Assembly: GCA_032358165.1 (NCBI GenBank)
Contig: JAALGY010000015.1
Location: 1,922,001-1,986,000 of the forward strand
DNA from: Diplosphaera chodatii
Lineage: Eukaryota; Chlorophyta; Trebouxiophyceae; Prasiolales; Stichococcaceae
Reading direction: 5' to 3'
Length of the DNA stretch: 64,000 nt
Shown: positions 34,594-46,961 of the stretch, one piece after another
How positions within the stretch are numbered: position 1 is the first letter of the stretch
Layout: the number at the start of each line of letters is the position of its first letter
Position numbers and translations under genes: made by a program
Notes under the pieces: generated by a model
What the model was told of the DNA's origin: nothing
Databases searched by the model: none
The model's input: only the letters and a program-made list of their open reading frames with translations

Positions 34594-36563
34594 ATGAGGA
34601 GGTCACGCTGCATGGCAGAAGTCCTGTTGCTCGTGTGCATGTGCGCGTCTACACGACAATGTTCAGCTGCAGCCGACACGCTGCATGCCTCCCTCAACAC
34701 TCAGGCAGCAGTTTTCGGGTGCTCACGCATGATGCCGCCAGTTATTCCGCTGCAAGAGTTGCTTGCTGTCAGCGTTTGCACACCATCTAAAGTTGTGCCT
34801 ACTAGGATATACAATTGGTCATAACTGCAGGGGCGTCACAGCTCATCGCACCCACTTCCCGCCTGTCGCTGCTGATCTATCTGCTGGTCCTGCTCCAGCC
34901 ATCACGGTTCAGCTCACAGTTGTCAGCACAACTGCCCGTGCACGCACACAGGTGCGGTGACTAGACGCGCGCGCTCCTTTGACTTGCCTATGCAAGACTA
35001 TGCACATACACATTCGAAACGGTGGTAAAAATCAGCATGCTCAGATCATTTGGTTCGCAGGTAGACACAAACATCAGCATCCCTGTGCCGCCATCTGGGG
35101 TCACTTTGCGGCCCGTGCCATACCTACTGAAACTGCCTGCCGCTACAGCGCTCCTGCCAAGTGTCAGCATGCATGCGGTCCAAAGGTCCAGCAGCAGTGA
35201 TGCGACAGTACACTGGCGGCAGAACATGACACTGTTGAATGGCTTGGTTGCGGAGCGCATGGACATTGATCTCCCGGCTCTCGGCCGGATTGTGCGTGCG
35301 TCACAGCAAGCGTTGCCTTCACGGCACGTCAGTGCAGCAGGAGGTGAAAGCTGAATGGGCTTCACACTCTTCAACCGTGCATGAAGGGCTGCAGGACTGC
35401 AAGTGACAATTACCTCTACATGCAAGAAACTCAGGGAAGCCTTGCCTGCCTGCAGACGTGCGCGGGCAGCAGTCGCTGTTCCAACTGCAGAGTGGCTGGC
35501 AGTCCAACGTGCCCGAGTCGATTTTGTTCCTGGTGCAATCACGCTGCAAGCGGCTCGAAGATAGCAGTATCATGTGCAGTGCACAGGCATGTACTCAAAC
35601 TTGATCTTATGACTTGCTTTCAGAGAACATCCTGCGGCAGATAGCACCCCACTGCTACACACTCACATCCTGCTAGCAGGCTCAGGAGCTAGTGGCTGCT
35701 GCTGCGGTGCTGCTCTTCGGCCAGCTGATGTTGCTCTGCCTTGTGTTGCGACACAGGTATGTAACACGTAGGTGATGGCTTGTGCGACTCGACTGCTGTA
35801 TCAGGCTCACTTTCCTGAGGTGCCTTGGAGTGCTCGGAGATTGGGTACAAGCGTTTTACAGCCGACAAGGTTTGCAGCTCATGTTATAGCTGGCGTCAGG
35901 ACTTGACAGGTGTCTGGCATGCAGGTGCATGTCAGTGCCGAGCAAGCCAGCATCTGGCGAGCACATCAGCAGAAGCTCGCTCGCGCTGGAGCTCGATTTG
36001 GATGACAGCATCTCTCAGCGTATGTCGAGCGTGCATGAGGTAGGCTGCGCAGCTGACCTGCATCATGATGCACCAACTCGTGTGCGAGCTGCATGCAGGC
36101 TGTGAACCTACCCATGAGCAGATTTTTTCTGTGCCAAGGAGCTAAATCTTCTGGGGTATGCATCATGTTTACAATGGGGTCTGTAATGCGTAGCAGCAGG
36201 TGCAACACCTGACGCCCAGCGGTAGCATTGCTTGCGTGCCACGGCCTTCGTTCCTGCTGTATCGCGGGCAGACGCCCAGCAGCGAGACGTCTGCTCGGCA
36301 GGGACCGTACTCCCAGAGTCACCTCGACTGGGACGGTGCAGATGTGAGAACAGAGCATGCATGAAGTGCACCTGTCCGAGCATTGATCAGTGCTGGTGCT
36401 AGATTGTGCTCTGATGGATGTGCAGGCAGCAGAGTGTCCACAGGGCACGGACCACAGCCACAAGTGGAAGCGGCAGGGCCGACGACTCACACGCGACAGC
36501 ACTGCATTGTATTTTGATGCTGCGCCAGAGGAAAAAGTGCATGCACCACTCGACCCTTCGTGA
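34594..36563 (+). CDS. Putative single-pass type I membrane protein, family not recognised
   Basis: The ATG at 34594 begins MRRSRCMAEVLLLVCMCAST, a basic n-region plus hydrophobic core, i.e. a likely signal peptide. In-phase exons then give a beta-rich, Thr/Val/Pro-rich segment (ITVQLTVVSTTARARTQ, then VDTNISIPVPPSGVTLRPVP) and a helical part (NMTLLNGLVAERMDIDLPAL). FQLQSGWQSNVPESILFLVQ, a transmembrane helix at about 35690-35755 (ELVAAAAVLLFGQLMLLCLV) and a positively flanked end (LRHR) follow. The C-terminal ~130 residues are Ser-rich and soluble (SRSSLALELDLDD, HKWKRQGRRLTRD), ending at the TGA at 36561-36563. N-glycosylation sequons are present (NIS, NMT). The topology suggests a lumenal or extracellular N-domain. 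I do not recognise the family and assign no function. Confidence 0.55.
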
Positions 36564-36736
36564 CAGACCAATTGTCATCTGAAGCATCACAGCTCATCTG
36601 GCATGTGGAACAAACTGACGTGCACTAGCCTTGATACGCTGTCTGCACAGCAGGACATGCAGCATGAAGCAATGCAGCATTCACTCACTGCAGCAGCATG
36701 CACACACCGCACACACCGCATGCAATGCTGGCGGTG

Positions 36737-39700
36737 TTACATACGTTGTTGCACAACCAGCGAGCGGATGCGGTTGAGAGCTGCAGCAACTTCCAGATCC
36801 CTAGGTCGTGCACAGTCGCCTCTGCCTGCTGCAATGGCATCGAGCCCTGCTGGCCCATCCATCCTTCCGACCAAGGCGCTTATGATGTGCGCCACGGTTT
36901 CTGGCTGCCTCTGGTGGTGCACTTGTGTCCGAATGAGCATCAGCGCCGCTGCAATGGCTCGTGTTTGCGACTGCTCGACCAGTTGCTCCACAGCGCTGAT
37001 GTCGATCACCTGCATCAGTGCATAATAGCCTGCATCTCTGGACTTTCCCACTTGGTTCCAGCCGATGTGAGTAGGAAATCCGATATCCTAACAACCATCG
37101 AGGACAGGGTTGTTTGCGTTCATGCTGTAGGTAAGAATCCACTGCATACCTCATCGCCAACAAAGATGTTGCCCTGCATCAGCCACAGAGCGCTGAGATG
37201 ATGACACACGTGTGAGGCCCAAACTCTGGACTCGATGCAGGAAGACAACACGTCTCAAACCCGATGAACCATTGCGCTTGCCATCGAACGTGATCCAACT
37301 TTCGGATGGCTTGCCCCACGTCCCAGCATGGACACTGGGCAGCGCTGTGTCACAGGCCCAAACGGTTGATCTTCGGTCGCTGCTGCTGGACTGCAGACCA
37401 CCATGACAGTATGTTGCCTTGCCTGCAGACCACAGCAGATTGTGATGCTTTCGGCAGCAACTCTACACCCCTGCAGATTTATCACGCACCTGTTGCTTTT
37501 CTGCGTGCGCTGGCATATTGCAAGGGCATCATCCGTGACGTCCCTTGCCGTAAAGCTGTCCATACAAATGATTGCATGTGCTGCCTCGAAGCAGTCACTG
37601 CTGGCTCCATTTACCATTATCTGCCAAGAGCAACAACTGTGTATTTTGCACTGGACCTCAGACCACTGCAGGAGGGATACTAGGTCAAACATACTGACAA
37701 GCTTACGCAGGAGATGCCAGCAGCCGCCAAAGCCCTGATCCGTTCACTGAAGGGAGTGATTGGATCTGTTGGGACCAGCGCCTGCAACATACATATGAGC
37801 GTGGATCTCTCGCAGGACCACGACGTGGAAGCCTTGTTTCAGTCCTGAGGATGCCACAGCACCACACATTTCCAGGAGGGCCATTGTGCTGCCATCACAC
37901 CCGCATGCGGTCGTCACGGTGCATGAAGTTGGAGGCGCAGGTGTCCTCATCCAGCAGCAGCGTTGTCGCACCCACCTCCAGCGCCTCCTGTCAAGATAGC
38001 AGAGCGCTGAGCTCGCAAGCAGTTCTCTGGATCTGATGGCATCCTGTCTTGCCCAGCAGCAGTACCAGATCCATGCGGCAGCCAACTGCACAGCCAAGAG
38101 CTTGGCTTGTCTTCCTTCTGGCTGCACCTGAATGTTGGCGGCCTGCGAGGTGGAACCAGATGCGTCTTCGGTCGAGAAGTTTGTCGTGCTGCGCCTGGCC
38201 GGCAGGCCATTGATGAAGGGTGAGATGTCGACGCCCTTCACGCAGCGCCCATCCTCCGCCCGGATTTTTATGGCAGCAGGATTTGTCGCCACCAGCTCCC
38301 GGCCATCGCCTGGCACCTGACCAGTGTCAGATTTATTGTTGATATTGCTTAACCGTGCGGCTGGCACTTGCAGTAAACCATGTTGCACCACGGCATACCA
38401 AACTTCTGATGCAGGTTTGTGGCTGTCTTGGTGATTCATCGTACCTTGTTGTAGATGCCATTCTCCAGCGCTTGAAGGAGAGTGCTTTTGCCATTGTACC
38501 CGCCTCCTACAATCAGCGTGATGCCCTTGCGGATGCCCATGCCCCGGACGGCGCCGGCATGGGGCAGGCGCAGCTCAACCTCGAAAGCAGGCGGAGATCT
38601 GAAGGGGACCGCATCGACCATTGGCAGGTCCGAGGCACCTGAAGCTCTGCAGTGGAAAGCACATGGCCAGTATGTTAGACAATCTCTGGGTCACCAGCAA
38701 AGTAAACAAGTATGCATGTGCATTATATATGCAGATGAGGCTGCCATGAGCCTGTGCCTTCGTATGAGCTCCCATGTGACAGCACCTAGGAAGGATGGCG
38801 CCATTCCCAACGAAGGCCACCAACCCCTGAGCTGCCAATGCTTGTCGCAAGGCCTCGTTGTCCTCAACACAGTCCGCATGCTGCTGCAGCTTTCCTGCGT
38901 CCTGCGCCCTGTACGTCAGGCCCTGCGCTACATACCTGCAGCAGGTGTTCCGCAAGGGATATGCGGCTCTACTGCATGAGGCACTGCAGCTGCATGCTTT
39001 TCACATAACTTGCCCTCTGCCGCTGGCTGTGAATAACTCGACGACTAGTACCAGTCAGCCGGATGCTGATTGTGACTGCAGCATGCTGCACACAGTATTG
39101 GGATGCATACAACTTGTGGCCTGAAATTTGTGTAGCCATATGCTATCCGCATCTTGTCCAGCGGTCACAAGGAAGCTAGGATAGGCACAGCCTGACAAGC
39201 ACCTTGGCAGGTTGGTGATCAGGATCGTGGCCGCCCAGGCGCCGAGGACGGTGCGCCCCTTTGCAGGCAGCGCAACCGTGAAGCGCGCCTCCAGGTCGCC
39301 AGTCGGCGAGAGCAGCACCGAGGTGCGCTCCAGCACATGCTGCCCCGGCAGATCGACTGTCATCTCGCCGCCCTTCTCGCCTCCCCAGCCACCGCTCTGC
39401 TGCCGTACATCGCCCCCTACATCCATCAGCGATCCAGGTGCTCTGGTCACAGATGGACTTGCATGCTGGCAGGAGCGAGATGCGGCCACGCTATCTAGGT
39501 CAGAGACTACCAAGACCGTTGGAGATGTTTATGAGTGCCGCCTCGTACCAACTGTCAGCCATGCGGGCTGTTGATGAGCACCTGAGGTCGCACCAAAGGC
39601 ACGCGTGATGTAGTCGCACACAGCGGTCCGCCGTATGCGGGAGGCCAGTAGCGCTGGTGGGAACCCTGCAGCCTGTGCTGGGACCTACATGGAGACAGCC

Positions 39701-40365
39701 GCTGGGACCTGAGCACCAAACGAAGCAGGCTGCATGCATGGTTGCAGAGCACAGTGAACTCGCAGACCGGATGTGGTTATCTAGCACCTGCACTCGCACG
39801 CGCGTAGGAGCTGCATATGGATCCCCTTGGCAGTGTTCGATCAATAGCTGAAAGCCAGGGAACTGCCAAGTGCCCTCAATGTCTGCAGCCAACAAGCACA
39901 GGCTCATTTGATATTGTCAGGTCCACCACACGATGGCTATGATGATCTGTACAGCAGTACCGAAGGCAAATACAAGACATACCGTGGTAGGCGGGGTAGG
40001 ACCGCCCATCAATGCGACGGAGCACCGCAGCCAACTCCTCTGAGGACTGTGGCTGGGCGTTGCGACAATTCTCGCTTTCACCGACCAGTGCGTCCTCATC
40101 TGTTGCACACGTGCACAGCCATACCATGTTGCAAGTGACACACGATCCTCACAACCTCGTAGTCAACTACCTGCCATGTACTGTCACTGTAATGATCAAG
40201 AAATGAAGACCTTGCATGCTACCGTCCGCCAGGCAATGTGGGCTCACCTTCAAGAGTACGCTTGCTGCCGCCACTATTTCCGTTGGTGCCGCTTCGCCCC
40301 CTGCCTCGACCTCCATACTTTTCTCTGTAATACGCTCCCCTGCCGCGGCCGCTGCGGCCTGACAT
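36737..40365 (-). CDS. Predicted ABC-class ATPase (PF09818 family) with RG-rich N-terminus
   Basis: The start is MSGRSGRGRGAYYREKYGGR at 40365, an RG/RGG-like leader. The conserved N-lobe follows: LRRIDGRSYPAYH, then DIEGTWQFPGFQLLIEHCQG, DPYAAPTRVRV and PGQHVLERTSVLLSPTGDLE. The P-loop region is GMGIRKGITLIVGGGYNGKS (Walker A GGGYNGKS). PGDGRELVATNPAAIKIRAE, VDISPFINGLP, and STEDASGSTSQAANI (ABC-like signature region) lead to a Walker-B block near 37940-37990 (LLLDEDTCASNFM). GASSDCFEAAHAIICMDS follows, and the end is IDISAVEQLVEQSQTRAIAA and RDLEVAAALNRIRSLVVQQR. Every block matches the 'predicted ATPase of the ABC class' family. Its members are widespread in bacteria, plants and algae with no settled biochemistry. 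The RG-rich leader suggests RNA or ribonucleoprotein contact; this is inference. Confidence 0.88.
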
Positions 40366-41660
40366 GGCAGCCGCTGCCGAGCTGCAGCAGAGATGCTGTT
40401 GAAGACGCTGTGCTGGCAGCAATGGACGGTCTCTGCTGCCGGTTTTCAACGTTGGCAACTGCAGGATTGGCTGATGCACTGACTGTCCCACAGTAACTGA
40501 TAGACACCTGGTCATACATCAATCATGCAATTGGACGCTGATGCAGCGCCGCTGATATTATTTGCCGCACAGCGCAGGCGAGTCGACAAGCCCTCTGTCA
40601 CTCGCATGCACAGCAGAGCTCCGTTCACTGTAAACTACTCACTTTACAGTGAGTATCTGGTCGATTGAAAGCTGTATGGACGATCGCGCCGTGCATTTAG
40701 GGGAGCACTTCGCAAGTGTGTACAGCAGGCAGTTGTCATGCCGGTGTCGATGTGTCACTCTATGAAGAACAGAGTGATCACAACCTGCTGGGAAACGTAG
40801 AAACTGCATGCCCGCACATGACGGTGTCCAGCATCGTCCCGAAGCCATTGGGACGCTCATGCTGCTGAATTAGCTTCCAGCCAAAAGTTGCAATGGCCAC
40901 TTTGCTGCTGCATCGGCCATTTGAGTTGCTTCTGATCCTGGCGACCAACCGGTTGTGACCGTAGGCATCGCGACGCAGTGGGTGAACGTGTCAAGCACCG
41001 TTCGTGGTCACATTGATCTTGCTGACCGTCTGTAGCTGGCTGCATCGACCGCATTCTCCGATCCGGGTATTCAATTGTTGTCAGGGTACCTGATTGGTAA
41101 CTTGTAGCGTGGACCCTCTTGATAGCTTGCAAGAATACTGTGCCCAAGACTTGGGCAATTCCATAGGTCCATTGCACCCGCGATGCCACAGCAGTAGAAG
41201 GAGGACAGCTGCAGCATGGAGGCAGGCATCATACGGCATAGAACGCCATTGCTGGACTGTTTGAGTCACAGCCACCACCCACGGTGAGCTGCTTGCAGTC
41301 AACATGCGGATCGCGCAAGAGGCTGCTGCATGTCGCTGCTACGTTTGGCCAGAAAAGTGCGTACAATTGATGCGTGGACTGAACGTGCGTGCAGATGCGT
41401 GCCCCGCTGCAGGATCGTGCCGTTGTGCTATTCCCACATGTTGCCTGCGCTGCCTGGTCGGCAGCGGCGGCGGGCGATGGGCCTCTACAGGGGACACTGG
41501 CCTTACGAACGGCAGGCGAGCATCAACGAATGTTGTCAGATTGACATCGCGTGTGGTACTTGTTTGAGTTTCGATAACTGTGCTGGATCGGACAAGATAG
41601 CGTACACGACATGTTGATGCTGCCTGGCATCTTCGACACCATGCCCATATCCATGTGCAG
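40366..41660. promoter_or_regulatory. Large divergent region upstream of the ABC-ATPase and ACT-amylase genes
   Basis: About 1.3 kb with no confirmed coding sequence. It should hold promoters for both genes, and a first exon of the amylase gene (plastid transit peptide) is likely near its right end. One candidate is the Arg-rich MSLLRLARKVRT frame beginning at the ATG at 41330, but I could not join it in phase to the next exon. An inverted-repeat pair lies at 40626-40655. Confidence 0.4.
40626..40655. repeat. Overlapping inverted repeats (potential hairpin)
   Basis: CACTGTAAA (40626-40634) and TTTACAGTG (40643-40651) form a perfect 9-bp inverted repeat with an 8-base loop. TACTCAC (40636-40642) and GTGAGTA (40649-40655) form a second, overlapping one, so the two hairpins are mutually exclusive. 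Confidence 0.6.
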
Positions 41661-44600
41661 ACTGGCGGGATCACACATGCCGTGGCAGAGGAGGCAGATA
41701 TTGTGCCTTCGGGTTCGCAAAATCAGCTCATGAATCTAAAGGTGGAGTTCGATAATGACTCGGACCCAGACGCGACCATCATCAAGGTGATGTTCGTGTT
41801 GAGGATGGGATGAACTTGGACATGTGACACTGCAGGCATCAGAGTAGCACACGGTTGCAGCGCGACGGCGAGCCACACCGTGCTGCAGAGTGCTAATTTG
41901 GTGTATGCAGGTGTCGGGGCAGGACAAGTCTGACCTGCTGCTGGCGCTGACGGGGGCGTTCAACAGCCTGGACCTGCGTGTGTGCTCAGCCAACATCGCC
42001 AGCAACGACGATGGGCGGGTCCTGGACATCTTCCGGGTCACTGACATGCAGGACGAGAAGGCACGCGGGATGGCACTGTCTAAAATGTGAATTGCCGATG
42101 TAGCTGTGCTGCTGGATTGAATCGTCAACTAACTATGGGGTCTCATGCACATAGCATCACGCAGATCTGTCTGCCTGTGTTTCCAGATTGAGGAGTCAGA
42201 GTGGGACAGCATAAAGGCGTCAGTGCTGGCCATCTGCGCCAGCAGCAGCCGCAGCAGCAAGCCCGCCATCTACGGCGTGGCTGCAGAGGCAGAGATCCGG
42301 CGGCTGCGGCCGCTCTCCAGCATGGGCCAGCTGGAGGTGCGCCGCACCCTGCTGTGCTGTTGGTGCATGCAGCCTGGTCGTTCGGCATGGCGTGCTCGAG
42401 GCAAGACACCGACCATCCTTCAACGTGATGCTGAAGGCTTCCTCTAATGTTATAGGACAATGCCTCTGCGTTGGAGCTGGCAGCGGCAGAGATGGCGCAG
42501 GCAGCGGCTCAGCTGGTCAGCCTGGAGCGGGACATCATCACATCAGCAACAGAGGTGCTGCACTCGAATTTACCCTGCCTCACATGGCGTCAACATGATA
42601 GATCGTTGTTCCTGACGGCTCTTGGTGAAAGCAGATCTCATGCACCATCATCGTTGCGGGCCCGAATGTGTGCCATGTCACTGCAGCTGGACGAGGCGGT
42701 GCAGACTATTAAGGAGACTGCGCGATCAGAGGCAGCAGCGCTGCTGGAGCGGCGCATGGCAGCAATGGAGGCGGTGCTCGCTGCTCGGCGCGCACCCCCC
42801 GAGAAGCCCCCAGAGCCCGAGATGGCGCGTGGCCCCGGGGCCGACCTCCGCTTCTCGGTGCGCTGCTCCGTCTGTTTAACGCCTGTGAGGGCCACGTCAA
42901 AGCCAACCACGTGTTGCACAGCCAGTCCTTTCTGTTATGCGAACCACTGAACTTGCGTTGCAAATGCTGGAGGAAACAGGCTGGCTGTTTCACAGGCCAC
43001 TGCAACGTGTGCTGTGTCGTGCAGGGCGGGGGCGCCACCAGCACAGGTCCATCAGCTGGCGATGGCCACGAGATCATGCTGCAGGGCTTCAACTGGGAGT
43101 CGCACAGGCACGATTGGTACAAGACCCTCAGGGAGCAGGCCAAGCGCATCGCGGAGGTGGGTGTCCCGTCTGTACGGGTTTCCTATGCACAGCTCAGCAA
43201 GCAAGGCACTTGACGACTTGGTGCCAGAGATGGCCGTTAACCGATGCTGCATGTAGCACATTGCTGGCCACAGCAGGCCAGCAACCGCAGAGGCCAAAGC
43301 CTCACAGCTTATCGCAACCATGCACTGCAGGCGGGCTTCTCAGCGATTTGGATGCCGCCGCCAAGCGAGTCAGTTTCGCCACAGGGTTACCTGCCCACGG
43401 ACCTGTACAACCTCAATTCCCAGTACGGCAGCGAGGCCGAGCTGCGCGAGTGCATATCAGCACTGCACGCTGCAGGTCTCAAGGTCCTGGCTGACATTGT
43501 CATCAACCACCGCTGCGCCGCAACGCAGGTGTTGAAAACCATGCTGCTGTAATCTGTAATGCGGATGCTGCTGTAATGTGGCTGCAGCTGTCCCGTACAT
43601 CTACAGCTGGTTAGTGGGCGGCCTGTTGACGCGTGGTGTTGCTCATGATCGGTGGCACATGCACAGAGTGAGGACGGAAAGTGGAATAAGTATGGCGGGC
43701 GACTGGCATGGGACAAGTCTGCCATATGCTGCAACAACCCGGCATTTGGCGGCACTGGCAATGCCAAAACCGGCGAGGACTATGTGGCAGCTCCCAACAT
43801 CGACCATACGCAGGTTTGCATTAGCTTTTACTGTCTTCCATTCGCAATAGTGTTCGTTCCAACCTGTCAAGCTGCCGTGTCCAATGCGAACCTCACATGT
43901 TGCAGGAGCGCGTGAGGAAAGACATCGTGGCCTGGCTCAATCACCTGCGTAACAACGTGGGTTATGATGGGTGGCGGTTCGATTTCACTAAGGGGTATGG
44001 TGAGTAGTCAGTCCATCTCCTGCAGCCCGCTTGATCATGCTCTCGGACAGCTGCCCGGGGAGTCAATGTCGCACAGTTTTAACAACGACAAAGCCCACAG
44101 TCGAACGATCGATGCCGTCCTTCCTTCAACTGAACCCCAGCATCACCGCTCCCTTGCAGCGGGAAAATATGTGCGGCAGTACATCGACAGCACTGTGCCA
44201 GCCATGGCAGTCGGCGAGTTCTGGGACACGTGCGAGTACACTGATGGTGTACTGAACTACAACCAGGACGGCCACAGGCAGCGCACCGTCAGCTGGTGTG
44301 ACCAGACGGGCGGCACCTCTGCCGCCTTCGACTTCACGCTTAAGGGTGGGCGTGCACGGTTCAATGTACTCCCATGCAGTGCTCGTCTCTGCCTGACGAA
44401 GATCGTCAGCCAATCCGCCAGTTGTACTGACCCTCTTGGCTGTCATACATGCCAAATAGTAAATTACTCCAGGTCCTTACTGTGCGTCCTGCACCAGTGT
44501 TGATGATGCGGCAGGGCGTCTGATAGTCCTGCAGGCCTCATGCAGCAAGACTTTTGAACGCTGTCTCTCACCTGGGTTCCAGCGGCAGCAAGGACTGCCC

Positions 44601-45545
44601 ATGACGTCGTGCTGCGCGTTTTGCAGGCATCCTGCAGGAGGCGATGGGGCGGGGGGAGTACTGGCGGCTGTGCGACAACCAGGGGCGGCCGCCCGGCGTC
44701 CTGGGCATGTGGCCATCCCGCTCCGTCACCTTCATCGACAACCACGATACAGGCATGGCACCCTGTTCCATTACCTGGTTGCATAGCAACCCTTTCGTGC
44801 CTCGTGTGGTGACGCCGCAGACGAGCCGGGCACTTTTGGCGCTGGTTCATGTCAAACCCCCTATGACATTGGCAACTTTCTAGCTTGTGGGCGCCTGCTG
44901 ACTGATTTCACGCTCGATGCCACAGGGTCCACATTGAACCATTGGCCGTTCCCCAGCAGCCACCTGCACGAGGCGTACGCATACATCCTCATGCACCCCG
45001 GCACGCCCTGCGTCTTCTGGGACCATTTCATGGACAGCAGCCTTGGCGAGTCCATCACCAAGCTCGTCCACGTCCGCCGTTCCAACAGGATCAACAGCCG
45101 CTCCAAGGTGCTGCGTTGCTGTCTCAGCGGCAGCCTCACGCCTCAGAATGCTCTGTATTGTCCACCGATGCTGCCGTCGGAGATGTGCAATGCGCCGTAA
45201 TGAGGAAAACAGCAGCACCTGATCAGGCACCTTGTTGTGCAGGTGGCCGTGCGGAGAGCAACAGCCGATGTGTATGCCGCGTGCATCGACGGCAAGGTGT
45301 GCGTGAAGGTGGGCTATGGCAACTGGTCGCCGGGGCAGGATGGCGTCGACATCGGACAGCGTGACTGGGGCCTGGCGCACTCGGGCCCCAATTTTGCTGT
45401 TTGGGAGGTGAGAGCCTCCTATGGATGTGCCATCCCAAAACAACAGCAATGGCTGACACCGCAACCCTTGCCAACTCGTGCTGCAACGATCGTGATCTGC
45501 GCGAGTGCTGATCAGTTTCCTGGTCAACTGCAGGCCATCTTCTAG
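41661..45545 (+). CDS. ACT-domain / coiled-coil / alpha-amylase (GH13) fusion, probably plastidial
   Basis: N-terminal ACT domain: [19 protein letters not shown] joins [40 protein letters not shown] and [11 protein letters not shown], the beta-alpha-beta pattern of GlnD/ACR-type ligand-binding domains. A helical segment follows ([20 protein letters not shown] and [20 protein letters not shown]). From about 43025 comes a plant-type alpha-amylase, starting [19 protein letters not shown]13 regions: [24 protein letters not shown] with the nucleophile Asp. [12 protein letters not shown] with the acid/base Glu. [19 protein letters not shown]. The C-terminal domain ends [16 protein letters not shown], stop 45543-45545. 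All catalytic residues are intact, so it should hydrolyse alpha-1,4-glucan (starch). The ACT part suggests allosteric control by a small ligand. The 5' end (start and transit peptide) is unresolved; 41661 is the first supported exon. Confidence 0.85.
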
Positions 45546-45964
45546 TTTAGAGTGCAGTCTCAGGGCTGATGAGAGTGGAGAGAGTAGTAGAGGTCAGCAG
45601 GCAATGGCACACATCCAGGAGGACCGCGGGCATTAGTGTTGGGACCGCATGCATGTGAGGACACTGCTGCACAGGGTGCCAGCGGCCGTACTGTCTAGAC
45701 CAGTTGCATCATGTGACGGACATCATTGATTGCCAATGCTGGATCTTAGGGATAGGCAGACTTCCATAGCAACTTGCGAGGGTGCGGCGTGCTATTGCTT
45801 GAAGCCCAGCAACACCATGGTGCAGAAGCACAGTATAAGATGATTGTACGACAGGCAGGCTAGCAAACAGCGGCGGATGACACATACGGCAGTTGGTGGT
45901 CGCTGCTGCCTAGTGTCACAGCATAGGCATGCTGTCATCTGTCAACTAACACATGTGCATGCGC
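45546..45964. other. Convergent 3' region between amylase and V-ATPase genes
   Basis: 419 bases between two stop codons facing each other. It presumably holds both 3' UTRs. No coding signal. Confidence 0.45.
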
Positions 45965-46961
45965 CTACACGAATGATGCTGATCCAGCAATAATGATGCC
46001 GATGATGACCTGTCAGCAAGTGGACATCATCCTTAGCGTAGAGCGCCAGTGGAACACATAAGAACATGGCGGCGCAGCGTATGATGCAACCAACTCAAGA
46101 AACAGTATGCAGTTTCCTACCCCGAAGAGGCCGAGCGCACTGCCGAAGATCTCGACCACCAGGATTTTGACAAAGAGCGTCGCATCCTGGGCATCTGAGA
46201 GTGCTGCCGAGCTGCCAACAATGCCGACACACAGCCTGCAGTAGGACAGAGTGAACATCGAAAGGCTGCATGTCTGCGGCAGTGTCAGCTTGTGCAGACG
46301 CTCTTGACTGCAGGTGTTGCATGGGTGCAGCCACACCGGCTTGGGAAGGCGGCACACTCACCCGCAGGCGAGGTTGGCCCAGCCGGTGGTCAGGCCAGAC
46401 GCGAAGATGGCGTAGCCTGCCAGGTAGGACTCGTTCGACCACAGCCCGGTGTCTGGGGACGGCGGCACCCAGTCAATCTTCGTCTGTAGGATGATCGCCA
46501 CAATGATGCCGTAGATCGCCACCGCCTCGCAGAAGATGATGCTGCAAACGGGCAGACCAATTCAGCATAGCACAGCATTGCATCCCACGCGGACACGACA
46601 TCAGAAAGATTTGTTTAAAGCCTGCCTTCGCACAAGTACACCTGATCAGGTTCTTTGACGTGATCCTGGGCACCCGGATGGCTCCACCCAGCAGACTGCT
46701 TCCGGTAATGAAGATGCCCCTACAGAGTCGTGCAGCCACAGTCAGCCCTGGACCACACTCTCAATGCTTGCAGCGCAGAAGCCTCACTGCTGTCATGGTG
46801 CATGCCCAGCAGTCGCAGGCTCACCATGCTGCTCCCAATATGGAGAGTCCAACACAGAGCGCGATGCCAATGGAACTCCAGAAGTAAGGCGAGATGTTGA
46901 CGAAGAGGAATGCCAGATAGTCCCAGTCGATCAGCGGCTTCCCTGTTGCCGCTAGCGCCAT
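45965..46961 (-). CDS. VMA16: V-type proton ATPase subunit c'' (VMA16 / ATP6V0B)
   Basis: Proteolipid of the membrane V0 ring that carries protons. The start at 46961 gives [20 protein letters not shown] and [40 protein letters not shown], then [20 protein letters not shown], which contains the essential carboxylate (Glu in FCEAVAIYG), follow. The characteristic c'' loop with [11 protein letters not shown] and [20 protein letters not shown], then [20 protein letters not shown] and [18 protein letters not shown] come next. The last exon ends [14 protein letters not shown] and a stop at 45965. Five hydrophobic segments are visible, typical for c'' and one more than c. The GWANLACG and FGSALGL blocks are diagnostic. 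Confidence 0.94.
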
